The notes beneath the pieces are model-generated. The model did not search any database. It was not told the origin of the DNA and saw nothing but the letters and a program-made list of their open reading frames with translations. This document shows, piece by piece, positions 29,105-41,354 of a stretch of 64,000 nucleotides of DNA. Position 1 is the first letter of the stretch, and each line of letters opens with the position of its first letter. The stretch is taken from the NCBI GenBank assembly GCA_007449985.2, contig VIIQ02000631.1:247501-311500 (forward strand). Direction: 5' to 3'. Both the position numbers and the translations under genes were made by a program. This stretch comes from Desmodesmus armatus (lineage: Eukaryota; Chlorophyta; Chlorophyceae; Sphaeropleales; Scenedesmaceae).

Positions 29105-30405
29105 ATGGGCGTTCAGCAAGCAGAGGACGTCAGCCCCTCTTACGTGCCAGCAACTGTGGTGGCTGACAGGGAAGGGAATGGGAATGCACCCAACCGTGCT
29201 GATGATGATGGTCAGCTAGGGCCAGGCCCCTCCACTTGGAGGGCTCGCCGTGCTCGCTGCCATGACAGCTTCTGCAACGTGGTTTGTTCTCCTGGCACAT
29301 GGCCGCAACGGTGAGTGACATGCAAGGCCATAGGGCAAGACACTGGCACCACCACCCAGTGCACAAACACCGCACACCCCTGACCATTTGCTTGATGCAA
29401 CCCACCCACTGCGACGATGAAATGCTTGCTTCGTTGCTCCTGTATGCAGGATCATGTGTGTCCTATTCTGGGCAGCAGTCGTGGCAGTGCTTGTGGCCAT
29501 CTTTGGTATCCTGTTGCCAAAGGCGCTCGCCAGGCCCATTGGGAGGCTCATCAACCTGCTGCTGAGCAAGCTGACACGTGGCCAGCTGATTGCGATATGT
29601 ATGGCAGCGGTTTGCTGCCTGCCGTTCACCCTTTTCGTACCCATGCAGCCATTCATCTGGATTGCCGGTGAGCAAAGCTGGGGGCAGGTCCAGCAAAAGC
29701 TGACGTGCCTAGGGGCGCAAGGTCCACCCACTGTTGGCTACAGCTTTCTGCTGCCTCAGAAGCAACGTAAATTACAAGTAAATGCCAGACAGTAGGTCGC
29801 ACAGCCAACCAAATGTTCAGGCGGCAATGCGTGAAGGCAGCTGCAGCCAGTCACTGACAGCTGCTGAGACTCTGAGCTCTCGAAAGTGGAATGGTGCTGC
29901 CTCGCTAACAAGTGACAACTCTGATGTCACTGTTTGGTTTATTATGCAGGCATTGCGTTTGACTTTGGCACAGCCTTTGGCATTGTCATGGTCGCCAGCA
30001 TCGTCGGCATGAGCATTCAGTACTGGGTTGCACGCTACCTTTTCAAGGATAAGGTGAGGGGCCACACCAGCAGTGTGCGATAGCCTCACTTTAGCAGCAG
30101 CCAGGGGTGATGGGTACACTTGAGGGCCTCCCAAGCAATCAGCAGTTGATCATGGACATGCTGCAAAAGAGAGAGGGACGCCGTTGCAGCCTGGGATTTC
30201 TGATGTGGTCTTGTGCATGGTAGGAAACAGGGAGCATGCTGCTGTCATGACACTGCACCTGTTGTTACAGTGCCCCTAGGATCAAGCTGGTGTCCAACCT
30301 CAGGCTGTGAAACCCACACGCCCTTCCCACACCCTGCCGCATATGCACATTCAAGCCGTGCATTGCAGCGCTGTTGTCAGACCAAGATGTATGTGCTTGG
30401 TTCAG

Positions 30406-30491
<86 letters not shown>

Positions 30492-32864
30492 AGCACAGGG
30501 ATTAATGAATATAGCAAGCATACTATGGACATGCAAGTCACCCGCAAGCATTCTATGGGGCACACCAACATAGTCCGACTAGGATAGCAAACCGGAGACT
30601 GCATCGACGGCAGGTGGAGCAGGTAAACAGCATTGCCCAGCATGAAAAAGGCTGGCACAATACTCAATAAGGAAAGCGTTCACCTGGTACAGGCAGTTGT
30701 GCTCCCGACAGTCCAGAGGTGCCGTCGACTGGGAGAGAAGACATTGCTGACGAGGACAGACGACTGTGTCGAAAGCGAAAGCGAAACTGATAGAGGGGCC
30801 ACATCCCTCACTAATACATGGCAAGGCATCGCTGTATCCCATCCCGTTCACCCGGAATTACCTGCAGGCACAGTGAAGAGGTTGAAGATGGCAGCAGGGG
30901 TAGTCAGTAAAATGGCGTAGAATCCCCACATGGGCGGCATGAAAGCATCCTCCTAGTGTGGCTCGATGTGTCTTGGAGGTTGAAGCCTGCGCAGCTGCTG
31001 ATAGGGGCTGGGTGGTGCTCAGGGTTTGGGACGAAAGGGCATAGGAGTTTGACTGGTAGAATGACCTGCTAAACAACAGCTGCAGGACACACTGGACGAT
31101 CAAGTGAGTAAGGAAGGACAGCTTGGTCAGGACAGCAAAGGACCTGGGGACACTGAAAAGGGAAAGAGAGGCGACGGCTGGGGGGATGTGTAGATAGGCT
31201 ATGGTGGCGAATGAACCACCAGCAGATGTTCCCTGCTGTATGTGTGTACTTGCATGTGTGTGTGTGTGTCAGCACAGGGATTAATGAATATAGCAAGCAA
31301 TTGTGTGTGTGTGTGTGTGGTTGTGCTGTACGTAGGTTGAGAAACACATCCTGAAGCGCCGCAAGGATGGCATCTCAGTGGCCCTGCGTGCTGTTGACAT
31401 TGCTGGGCCCTGGAAGGTGGTTGCACTCGTGCGGCTGGGCCCATCCCCGTACGCGACGATGAACTATGTCTTCGTGAGTAGCAGCAACTCTGCTGAGGCG
31501 CTTGCACACACTGCTTGCCACACAGCATGGCAAAGAGTGCCTGCATGCGCAGCATCTTTTTGAGCAGCTGCTGTCGCTGCTGGTGGTATGTCGCTTCTGC
31601 CCAGCAAATACTGTCCAGAGAGGCAGCTCAGTTCACGTCACCCACATGCACACATGTCTGGTTTGGTGTGACCTGCATGCCATTCTCTGTTGTGATGTGC
31701 GCACATGCATTTCTCTGTGTCGGCCTGCATGTTGACCTGCAGTCCTTTTGGATGCTGTCTGACCCCTTGCTTTGCTGCTGTTTTGTGCAGGGTGTGTGCC
31801 CCACCATCAAGTACCATCAGTACATTATCGCCTCAACCATCTGCATCACACACCACAGAGCCCTGTCGGTGTTCTTTGGCCGCTCCATGCCCAGCCTGGC
31901 AGAGTTGTTCAGCGGCGGACCCATCAGGGACGTGCGCGTGGCCATCTACCGCTTTGTGAGTAGGCATGGCTGCTCTCTGCTTCTTTGTCAGGGCGGCTGG
32001 TGTTGTTGGTGTACCTCAGGACTGCTTCTGTGATGCGGCCAGGCCTATGGTATGGCAGCGGCAACCAGCAGCCGTGTGACTGCAACCACCAGCTGCATAT
32101 GTTTCAGGCAGCCACACTGTTACAGACACAGACGCCCGCTGAGCCCCCAGCCCATGGCAGCCTGGCGACGTGAGACATATAAGATGGGTGGCACTGCTGC
32201 TTCCATATACCCGTCTGTGAATGTTCATGTCGCTCCTTTGAGTGATGTCTGCGTCTCTCTGCTGTGTTTGTGCCGCCTCCACTGCTGAATATTGACAATC
32301 CGCCCCCCTGTACCTATATTGTCAATCTTGTCACTTTGTCAGGTCATCCTCGCCCTGGGCATTGCCCTGTGCATCGTCATCGTGGTCCTGGCTAAGAAGG
32401 CACTCAAGAAGATCACAGAGCAGGAGCTGGAGCACGAGAGGCAGCTGGCTGCCGAGGCAGAGGCAGCAGCAGCTGCCGAGGCAGGCACAGCAGCGCCCGA
32501 TGCAACCCAGCCCTGGCAGCGCAGCAGCCTGGACACCCTGGGCCACCAGAAGCAGCCCCTGCCCCTGGCAATCGAGGGGAAGCTCTCAGGTGCGGATACT
32601 ACCTGCGCACAGCTGGATAACAAGTCCACGGGCAGTGGCAGCATCGGCGATCTGCAGGTGATTGTGATGGATGACTCGGCCAGCTCGACCAACGCAACAG
32701 CGAATGCGGTGCAGCAGGACGAGGCGGGGTTCAGTCGGCAGGGTAGCCTGATCCCCACTGCTCAGCCGCCAGCTGCTGTGGGCGATGCCAGCACCACGAG
32801 CAGGGGGTCCTCGGTGACTTCTATGAGGGGCCTGCTGAGTGGTGTGTTCCAGCGGTCAAGCTAA
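29105..32864 (+). CDS. VTT-domain (TVP38/TMEM64-like) membrane protein
   Basis: Six exons (29105-29310, 29450-29667, 29950-30053, 31336-31473, 31791-31955, 32343-32864) give 450 aa. After a hydrophilic 65-aa N-terminus come a membrane segment (VLFWAAVVAVLVAIFGILLP, about 73-92) and the VTT region: LIAICMAAVCCLPFTLFVP, the re-entrant Gly-rich core FDFGTAFGIVMVASIVGMS, the RYLFKDKVEKHI loop, ALVRLGPSPYATMNYVFGV and SMPSLAELFSGG. A last membrane helix (VILALGIALCIVIVVLAKK) precedes a 150-aa cytosolic tail rich in Ala, Ser and Thr. The family includes yeast Tvp38 and bacterial DedA relatives, linked to lipid scrambling and Golgi/ER membranes; the role here is inference. Intron 3 has a long GT microsatellite. 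The start is the first ATG in the open frame; an upstream leader exon is possible. Confidence 0.82.
30409..30490. repeat. (GT)41 microsatellite
   Basis: 82 bp of uninterrupted GT in the third intron of the VTT-domain gene, directly abutting a copy of a dispersed repeat. A shorter GT stretch flanks the second copy near 31257-31320. Confidence 0.98.
30491..30585 (+). repeat. Dispersed ~90-bp repeat family, copy 1
   Basis: Contains CAGCACAGGGATTAATGAAT, AGCAAGCATACTATGGACAT, GCAAGCATTCTATGGGGCAC and AACATAGTCCGACTAGGAT. These blocks recur in the same order at 51493-51603, partly at 51191-51285 and 31269-31301, and reversed at 34736-34796. Confidence 0.8.
31269..31301 (+). repeat. Dispersed repeat family, partial copy 2
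   Basis: Repeats GTCAGCACAGGGATTAATGA plus ATATAGCAAGCA exactly as in copy 1, again between GT runs, in the same intron of the VTT gene. Confidence 0.85.
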
Positions 32865-32992
32865 GGCGCTGTTCAAGCGGTTTAGCCAAGCTGCTGTTTC
32901 TGCGCTCAAGTCAAGCTGCTGTTCCAGCGCTCAAGCCAAGCTGCTGTACCAGCGGTCAGGCCAAGCTGCTGTTCAAGCGCTCAAGCTGCTGG
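32855..32992 (+). repeat. Imperfect ~30-bp tandem repeats across the VTT stop codon
   Basis: Five to six copies of a unit like CAAGCTGCTGTTCCAGCGCT followed by CAAGC. The first unit contains the gene's stop codon, and the rest form the start of the 3' UTR. Confidence 0.85.
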
Positions 32993-34735
32993 TGTGACCA
33001 AATTGTCAGGCGTCCCAGTGACTATAAGACACTGACTGTCATGTGGATGAGGGTGGCTGTACATGAGCAGGAGCACCTTCCCTGGCTCAACCCAATCATG
33101 TCATGTTCTGCTGATTGCCGGCGGTGCGCAAGCTGTCCGATGCTTGCTTGTGTGTTGGGTAACTGTGCAACGTCTGTCAAGCAGTGTCCGTCAAGCAGAC
33201 CGTGCAAAACGCTCTGGTCAGCACGCCACTTGTTGATATTTGCAGCAGAATGGGGCGCACGTCTGTCGGGCTTTGTATGGACCTGACGTGCATTGACACA
33301 CAAAACATACCTTTTGTGGCTGAGACGTGCACGTGCTGGTATGCGTCTTGTGATGGTCCAGCAACGGATGTGGCTTGGCTGCATTCGGCATGTGGTGGCT
33401 GATGCAGAGTTTGCCTATCTGGCATCTGGCACGGCCAGGGCTGATTGAACTCCAAGCATTGTTGGCTCTTTGTGTGGCCTTCCTTAGGAGTGCAGTGTCA
33501 CATGGGCTTGTCCCACCCTGCCGCACATATGTTGTGGTGTGCTCAGCATGCCTTCCTACAGAGTTAGGACTGTATTATGAGGATGTTTTGTCTGTGAAGC
33601 GCACATACTGGTTTGTGTTGCAGTGATGGTGCAATGATGGTACAGTGAGCAAAGACTTGTGGCATGGCCTTGTCACATACATATGTCGGGTTAGTCCGGT
33701 CAATGAGGGTCACCTCTGGTGGCGCCTACTGTTGGCCAGTGATGGTACAGCTACAGCCTAGCCTCGATAGTCTGGCTGACACTGTAGCGCTAGCGCTTGC
33801 CCAATTGTGCTTTTGTTATGTTTTTCAGTTGCTGAGGTTGATGCTGCCTGAGCACGCTCTGCATTGTGGGTGGGTGCTGTTGGTTGGTCATGGGAGCGTG
33901 ATGGCGGTGCACCATACGGGTGTAATCTGGTCGACGGTACCGGGTGTACTCCGGATGAATTCGGCAAGGATTCAGCAAGGGGTGGAATGGTTTGGCTGGG
34001 GATGTTGGGGTTTAATAGTGTGTTGCCTGCCTGGTGTGTGAAACCCATCGAACGCGGATCACAAGGGCAAAGGGTGAGTAGAGTTGATGTTGTGGGAGTG
34101 AGTGCCTTGTCGACCTGCAGAGTTGACCAGTGTTGGTTGTTGCACAGTCACCACAGTGCAGATTCACAGAATGTGTTGTTTGGCACTGGTTGTTAGGCCA
34201 AAGTACAACACAGTATCAAGAATGGGGCATGCTGCAAGGCATCAATGGGCTGTTGGTGCTTCTGTTTGCCAAAGAGCAGGGCATGTCTGCCCTTTACAGA
34301 GTACGGCACGTGTGAGCAGTGGTATGCAACAGGGAAGCTCATGCCGCAGTGACGGTGGTTGGGTGCCCTGTGTTTAAACACAAATTTGAACAACTCCCAG
34401 GCATGGAGGTGATGTTTTGGCCAAAGTGTTTTGTAGATTCTTGTATAGTGGTGTCTGCGGTGTATTGCACATCTGCAATCAAAGCACCATTGTGTGGGTG
34501 ACAGCAACAGCAGTGCTGCTGGATGCTGGACAGGCTGTCGAGGCATACTAGATGTTTGATGTTGCATGGAGGATGTGGGATGTTGGTGCTGTTGTATTAT
34601 GTAGCGGGTGCTTGGTGGGTGGGAAGCTTGACGGTAATGTCTGTGTGTGATTCCCGACAGCCTTCTGAATGGCAATTCCCACAACACAAACGTGACCTCC
34701 TACACACACCTTGGTTGTGGTGTGCCTGATGTCAG

Positions 34736-34796
34736 AATGCATGCATGTGACTTGCATATTCACTATATGCTAGCTAAACATGTATCCTCTATGCCA
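34736..34796 (-). repeat. Dispersed repeat family, reversed copy
   Basis: Read on the minus strand it gives GAGGATACATGTTTAGCTAG, then CATATAGTGAATATGCAAGTCACATGC, matching the inner part of the copy at 51493-51603 with a few changes. Confidence 0.7.
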
Positions 34797-34919
34797 AACA
34801 CACTGACAAAGCTAGACCCAAAGCACAGTCGAGACAAGCCATCTGAACGCATGTGTGTGTGAAGGGAGGGGGCAAGGGCGAACACCCTGGCAAGTGCAAA
34901 TGCAGCTCGAGTCTGTCCT

Positions 34920-35036
34920 GAGCCTTTACCCACAGCAAACCGAATAACAAGATTCGAACGGTTCATGGTGGGCTGAGCTCAGCCTGCAGGGTGCTGCTTC
35001 TGCCTCTTTTGAAAGGCACACAGTTGCCAACTGTAC
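34920..35036 (-). repeat. tRNA-derived SINE-like repeat, copy 2
   Basis: On the minus strand an A-box-like ACAGTTGGCAACTGTG and a TGCCTTTCAAAAG anticodon-arm-like piece precede a B-box-like CCGTTCGAATCTT. The first half matches copy 3 near 40.5 kb. Spacing is longer than in a true tRNA. Confidence 0.5.
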
Positions 35037-35229
35037 ATGTCATTTGTTTAAAGGGGAGCAAACTTGTGATTGCCGTTATCTGTTGTCTACCCGCACCAAA
35101 ACAGAATTATCCTGTCAAGCGCGCAAGTGAAGCTGCTGCTGTAGCAGACAACCGTTTCAAGTTTTGCTATTGTCGGCCAACAACGCTAGAAGCAATTGTA
35201 TAAACTTCATCAGTAGCTCCACAGCAACA

Positions 35230-38200
35230 ATGTTGCTGTCACGCAGTGTTGGCGTGGCTGTGGGCAGCAGTAGACCCACACTGCTGCTGCCACACACCGC
35301 TGTCATCCAAAGAAACTGCAGGTGCTGTGCAAAGCGTGGCAGGCCCGCCAAAACTAGGGAAGATGTGGTTGTAGACGATACAGAGCCGGAGCCTGCTCCT
35401 GCCAAACGCAAAGGCAGGAAACGCAAGACAGAGGTGGAGCCTGCACCAACTGCAGCGGAAGCACCCTTGACTGTGCAGATGCAGCCCTTAGAGGTAAGAC
35501 CAGCAAAGTCAGCACGGTTGAAAGCGGGTTCTGGCTGCAGTGTTGCCTGTCAACTGCAGCAGTAGGCTCCACAGCCTGCAGGCTACTGCAACAGCCAACA
35601 ACTAGCAACGATGGCTGAGTGGCATAGACTCCCCCCTACAGCAGCGACAGATGCTGCTGGTCTGGTCAGAGCTGTTCTTGACAAAGCTGTTCAAGTTTTA
35701 CCAAATGGCCAGCAGGTGTTCGATCACACACCCTTCCTTCACCACTGTCGTGTCGTGACCTTTGATTTTGTGTGCTCGGTGCACTGCCTTTGCTGAATGC
35801 TGCAGGAGCACGAAAAGGTGATCAGTATTGAGGACATGACCTCATCAGTGGAGCTGGACTATACAGATAACGCCGCACTGATCGTGCCGTCTTATACACA
35901 CCAGGCAAGCCTCTTCAGCAGGAGAAGGGGAAGGGGGTGGAGACAGCCATGGGTGCAGCTGCTGGTACTACGGCAGAGGGATGCTGCATGTGCATGGATT
36001 GTGCTGCATGTAAAAGGAGCGTGACAGGATTGCTTCCATGGATGCTGCACGTACATGGAGTGTGACAGGATTGCTTCCATACCCTCTGCCAGCGGCAGCA
36101 GCTGCCTTTGTGCTTGAGGGTGCTTAGTTGGTGTGATCAAACACTGGAAGCCAGGCTTCGCACCAAGACGAACTGGTATCAGCAGTCTTGAGGCTGTGAG
36201 TGTCCCACATACTCTTGAGTGTTTCAACACTGCAGTGTCCAGTCTGCCTGACTGTGTCATCATGCTACCTTGTTCTGTCAGCAAGCCCCCAGTGGATGCT
36301 TCCACCCTGTCGTACACTGGAAGCCAACTTCCTGCGCCCAAAATCCGCAGCAGGCTGCACAGTATACACCACACCATAAGGAGGCTAAAGTACACGCATC
36401 ACTTGGCCATCATCACTTCTTCCTGTACATCCAACTTCTCAATGACACCTGTGGCAGCATGCCGACTGACTTGCAATTCAAACTTGAATCTCACATCCTT
36501 TACTGCTTGGCTGTGTCGGCTCACAGGCTCAGGGACATGAGTCAGCCACCCAGCCACCGCTGGACAATTACGTCCCATATTCTGACAGCCCAGGCTTTGT
36601 TGGCAGTGAGGAGCTTCCCCAGCAGTCCCCTGCAGCAGCAGGCACCGCAGCAGGAGCCAGCCCAGCACCAACACCAGCAGCAGCGGCCTTCATGCAGCAG
36701 GAGCAGCAGGACATGCAGGAGCTCGAGCAGAAGATGCAGCAGTGGCAGCAGCTACAGCAGGAACAGCCAGCCTGGCAGGACCTACAGCAGCTGGGGGTGC
36801 AGGAGCAGCAGCAGCAGCAGGCAGGGCTAGGTGTCCAAGTGGCAGAGCAGCAGCAGCTTGTGGGGCCCAGTGTGGGGTCAGCAGGGGCAGCAGGGGATGA
36901 GGAAGAGGATGATGATGAGCTGCTGGGGTATGATGACCCACCAGGCCTGTTTGATTATGAAGCAGGTGGGCCAGGAAACCTGGTGGGCTGCAGGAAACAC
37001 ACATGATCGCATTTTTTGAACACCATTTGGTCAATGTGTCTGTCGTCATATGACGTGTGTCAGCTGGATGCGACTCATTTGGGCGTACATCTGCTACACA
37101 GACCGTTCGACCAGAGTTTTGGATATATGTACAGGTTTGGACCGTGTTCCCCCAGAACTGTACTGTGATGTGCTGTACTGCAACCAGCATAGCACAGACA
37201 GAGCATGGCACCAACAAGCATGGGCATGTTTGCAGGTAATTTTGGCAGTTGCATCATTCCAACATTCAATGTTGTCTCCTGTGGACGTGGTTTGCAGGGC
37301 TGGCGTTTGCCGTGGTGGAACAGCCTCCAGAGCAACCGATGGAGCACATACCTCGGCAGCTGAGAGCCAAGAGCCGGCGGGAGGCTGACTACATGCTGCG
37401 GTACATCAGTCGTGAGTGCCCCTGGGGTTGGTGGAAGGAAGGGAGGGGTCATGCTGATTTGGTAGTGGTGGGGGGGGGGCATGCTGTCAATGACAACTCA
37501 AGGGCGGCAGTTTATCACCGTGGTTGATGCTGGCTGATGGTGGTTTACTGTGCTGATGGTGTTGGGTATGTGGCTGACGGCGGTCAAATTTGCTGGTGTG
37601 CTTTCTCGGCCGGTTTCTGGCTGTGGGGAAGGCCAGTAGCGACTGCAAGCGGTGGGACCTGTGGTACTTTGCTGCTGCTGACTCGGACGAGGTTGGGGAT
37701 GGTGGCACGTACACCCATGTCGAGATGTGTCGAAGCCCGGCTGCTGTACTTGGTCACACCATTTTAGCACGGCTAGAGCAGAGAAAGAGACAGGAAGTGG
37801 TTCGACACAGGCTTCTATGTGTGTGTTGGTCAGAGCTTATTTTGCTGCGGTTGTGTAAGAACACTTCCTCTCAATCTGCCTGCCTGCCTGTGCCTGCCTG
37901 CCCCCCCCCCCCTGTCTGTCTTGTCAGACCTGGCTGATGCTGAGCGTCAGGACCGAGAGGTGGCCTACAAGGAGAAGGCACTGGAGTACCACCTGGCACA
38001 GGTCAAGGAGAGCAACAATGTGTGAGTGATGCCACTGCTCCTGTCCATGTATCTTTCTCTATCCCTGTTCATCTGCCCTGGCAACGTACTCATGATGCCA
38101 GTTGCCCAACTGCTGACAGTGTGCGCCTGGGGCGGGGGTGGGGGAGGGGAGGAGGTGACGGTGATGGGAACTTCAACTGACAGCTCACAATTTCAGGAGC

Positions 38201-39561
38201 CAGAGCAGCACAGGTGCCGCAGCTCAGAGCGCAAACATGCACACTGTCGGCGCATGCAAGGCACTGCCGTGGTGCGCCAGCCCTGCCTCAATTCCAGGAG
38301 CCCGTGCTGATGCGCGCTCACACATAGCCTCTGAATCCTGCATCAAGGCACTGCACAATCAGGGCCCCAGCCTGATACATGCTTGCTGTCATGCCTACAG
38401 TGCTTCAACTACCGTGTGCCGCTCTAAACGATCCTGCTGCTGCAGGTACCTCACGGGCAAGGCCCTGTCAGTTGTGATGGCAGAGATAGAGCTGGAGGAT
38501 GCACAGACCGGCAACAGGACTGACAGCTTCTACCCCATATGGGCCCGAGCCGAGCACCGCTGGTACCCCTCGGGCCGCTTTGCCGCCTACAACCAGTATG
38601 TGAAGGAAAACCTGCCGGACTTGACTGTCAAATACGCACCTGGGGTGAGGATGAGCAGTGATGGGAGGGACGGGGCATGAACGTTGGGGGGGGGGGGATT
38701 GTGCAGGGATATTGTTGCCTGTTGTTGTGTTGGCAGCTGCAAGCAAGTGTGGTGTGCTTGGAAGCAGTGGCTATCGCTGTGCTCACATCATGAAGTCATG
38801 TCTGCCCAAGCCAATCTGCAAGCAGCTGCACCAGCCGTTACATGGACGCACCGAACATGGTTTGTCTGTATCTGTTTATTATTGTGTTTGCATGTGCTGA
38901 GGCAAGCTGTGGTGTGCTGTGCTGTGCTGTGCAGGCGGACCAAGAGGTGGATCTTGACATCATGGACGACGTCCTGCTCATGTCAGATGAGTCATTGCCG
39001 GGTGCTGGCGATGCTGAGGACGAAGAAGCTGGCGGCAACCCTGCTGCAGGTACGGCCGATGTTACTGTCTGGACTTTGTGCTTGAGTGGTGTCAAACTTT
39101 GAGCTGAAAGAGTCCCACGTATATATAACGTTTGAGTGTGATTTGACACAAGGCTTGCAACCAGCCATCGCATCTGGCTGGGAACAGTCAAGATCAGACT
39201 TGTGTTGCATGAGTGCGGGGGCCAGGTACATTGATGGAGAGGGCTGTGTATGTCTTAAGCACCGGGACAGCATCACGTCTACATAGCGATTCTTTGCCCT
39301 AAACACCAGCCAGTCAAGCAAGAAAGGCATGCATGCGATCCAAGTTGAACTGCTGCAATCTTGCATAGGGTGATGCACAGGCCAAATGAATGAGTGTCCT
39401 GAATGAGAGTGTTGTTGTGCGCTGCAGGGCTGAGCATTGACAGCTTCATGGGCCCTGGGATGCTGCCTGGTGCTGGCAGCAGTGATCTGGGTGCTGCCTA
39501 CCTCGAGGATGTGCTGGCCCCTGAAGGAGATGAGGAGCTGGAGGAGGAGCTCATGGAGTGA
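35230..39561 (+). CDS. Acidic protein of unknown function, probably plastid-targeted
   Basis: Nine exons (35230-35493, 35806-35904, 36554-36965, 37298-37415, 37637-37701, 37928-38021, 38446-38644, 38935-39049, 39428-39561) join to 499 aa. The N-terminus is Ser/Arg/Ala-rich without acids (MLLSRSVGVAVGSSRPTLLL), followed by Lys/Arg-rich KRKGRKRK: a plausible transit peptide. Then come ISIEDMTSSVELDYTDNAAL, a Gln-rich stretch, an acidic block (DEEEDDDELLGYDDPPG), RAKSRREADYMLRYISR, CKRWDLWYFAAADSDEVGD, a helix AERQDREVAYKEKALEYHL, AEHRWYPSGRFAAYN, and an acidic end (LEEELME). I do not recognise a family; a plastid nucleoid or transcription-associated role is only a guess. Intron 2 is GC-AG (CAG|GCAAGC). 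For exon 4 the frame needs donor GTGCCC at 37416, not the stronger GTGAGT four bases earlier. Confidence 0.65.
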
Positions 39562-39690
39562 CAGGCCTGCAGGTCTGTCACTCTATGACTTGTACACAGC
39601 TGCCTGCAGGTCTGTCACTCTATGAGCTGTACACAGCTGCCAGCAGGTCTGTCACTCTGTGACTGAAACACAGCTGCCTGCAGGCATGCA
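39560..39690 (+). repeat. ~41-bp tandem repeats after the stop of the unknown gene
   Basis: Three units, each with CTGCAGGTCTGTCACTCTAT then GA and GTACACAGCTGC, the last two decaying. Located at the start of the 3' UTR. A candidate TGTAA signal follows at 39757-39761. Confidence 0.85.
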
Positions 39691-40372
39691 GTGATGGTCT
39701 AGTGGGTGTGTAGGTGTACGTTGCTGTATGTGTGTCAAAAACATCGACAGTGAGTGTGTAATGGCTTGCAGCATCAGACACGGCAGCGGTGTAACAGGCC
39801 GTGTGTGTGCAGGTGTTGGGTCTTGGACAGAGGGCTTGCTTGGGCAGCAGGCAGGCATACGTCCTTCAGTTGTGCTGGCACGGTCTTGCCTAACACTCGT
39901 TGTCAGTAAACCTGTCACGGACGAGGGTTACTTGGGGGAATCAAAGGGATTGCATCGCTGGGAGTCAATTCAGTGTCTTCCACATCCCGCCACACTCATG
40001 TCAGTGACACTGCTTGCCAGCGGTGGATTGATTCTATGTGCGAACATGTGACAATGCAGTCTGTGCAGCTTATAACCTTGCACGTATTGATTCAGAGTTG
40101 CAGCATCAGTTCACTGGCAGCAAGACGTGACCAAGCCAGTTGAGCATAGTGTGGTGGATACATGCTGGTTTTCCTTCAAAGCATCAAGTGCATTGACCAT
40201 CCGATCCAGCAGGCTGCAGGCACCAAGGCGAGGGTTGGCTGTCACCTGCATGGCATGCCGAGCCCAGGCACTTGTCCAACACATGCATAGATGCCTTGCA
40301 TTTTTTTGTGGTTTTGCCAGGGGGGCGTAATCCCACCGGCTGGTCACACACAGCGCAATCAGGCGCACCAAC

Positions 40373-40560
40373 TGCCGGGGGCCCGAGGCAAAGCCTCACC
40401 AATGAGATCGCCTAACACCCCTATACCAGGAGTTGCCCAGTGCCTGGACCAAAAAGCGTGGGAGTGGAACCCACACACCTCCTGCCTTGCATATTCGCTG
40501 GCTTTGAAAGGCAAGGCAGTGCCAACTGTCCCACTCACGGCCCCACTCACACCTTGGACA
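40373..40560 (-). repeat. tRNA-derived SINE-like repeat, copy 3 (best preserved)
   Basis: On the minus strand: GGGACAGTTGGCACTGCC (D-arm/A-box-like), TTGCCTTTCAAAGCCAG (an anticodon arm with a CTTTCAA loop), then GGGTTCCACTCCCA (T-arm/B-box-like). A tail shared with the copy at 4737-4914 follows: TTTTTGGTCCAGGCACTGGGC and GTGAGGCTTTGCCTCGGG. The anticodon-to-T-arm gap is too long and the acceptor stem poor, so it is not a functional tRNA. Confidence 0.6.
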
Positions 40561-41347
40561 TGATCTGGATGGGCGTCACATTGGCTTGCTGTGCCATGCA
40601 GCGGCGGCGACCAGCTTGCAAGCAATAGCAGGTTTTGTCACACCTTGAGATGCGTTTACCTTCTTTCTGTGGGTCTGTGATGAGCCAATGCACAACAACT
40701 GTGGTCGTACAGACAATGTGGAGAGTACCAGCGACCCAGGCAGCAGGCGTATTGGATTGGGCGTGTGTAGTGAACGAACTTACAGGAGACGACTAGTTCC
40801 CCGCCCATCCCCGCCTGGGCAGCATGAGGGCACCGGACGCATGTTTACACACACTCTGTGCACCTGTGCGGGATTGAGGTTGGGTCCAGTCACTGGCTTG
40901 GGTACTGAGTCGCTGCCCGGGTCGAGTACCGGTATGGGATCTCAGCCACTAAGGCTCACACACCACTACCCAGCATGTGGCAGCACCACACTGTTGAAGC
41001 AAGTCAATATGCAGTCATCCCGGCCATCCCCCCTAGATATCAAGTGACGTCCCAGTAACATATCATGTGTTGCGGCATGCCGTCGAGCCAAGATGGTTTG
41101 GGCCTCGCGAGTTCGTCTGGTTGATCATTCAGAATTATTTGTTGAGAAATCGTGGTGTCACTTGTCCTTTGTGAACTTCCCACCGACCGGCCTTTAGCCT
41201 GGGGAGCAACGTAGCGGATGAGAAAGGCTTAAAGAGACAATTTTCGAAGGGATTGGCTTGTCAGCCTGTGGTCAGGCGGCATTACTATGTTAGGCACGTC
41301 TTCAAATCTCTGTCGTCAACTGTTACTAAGCAGTCCTACACGTGCCC

Positions 41348-41354
41348 TATATAG
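41348..41354 (+). promoter_or_regulatory. TATA-like box before the tandem-exon gene
   Basis: TATATAG, 135 nt upstream of the ATG at 41489, in an otherwise GC-balanced stretch. Confidence 0.4.

Larger units (their letters stand above)
32993..35229. other. Spacer with two repeat copies, no gene seen
   Basis: 2.2 kb without a splice-supported ORF. It holds a reversed copy of the dispersed repeat (34736-34796) and a tRNA-like SINE copy (about 34920-35036). The rest is GT-rich unique sequence. Confidence 0.5.

Noticed and set aside
30307..30667. ORFs of Cys-Val or Thr-His repeats
   Set aside because: Simple translations of the GT microsatellite.
40373..40560. Functional tRNA gene
   Set aside because: D-, anticodon- and T-arm-like parts are present, but the acceptor stem does not pair and the variable region is too long; a second copy with a shared 3' tail fits a SINE better.
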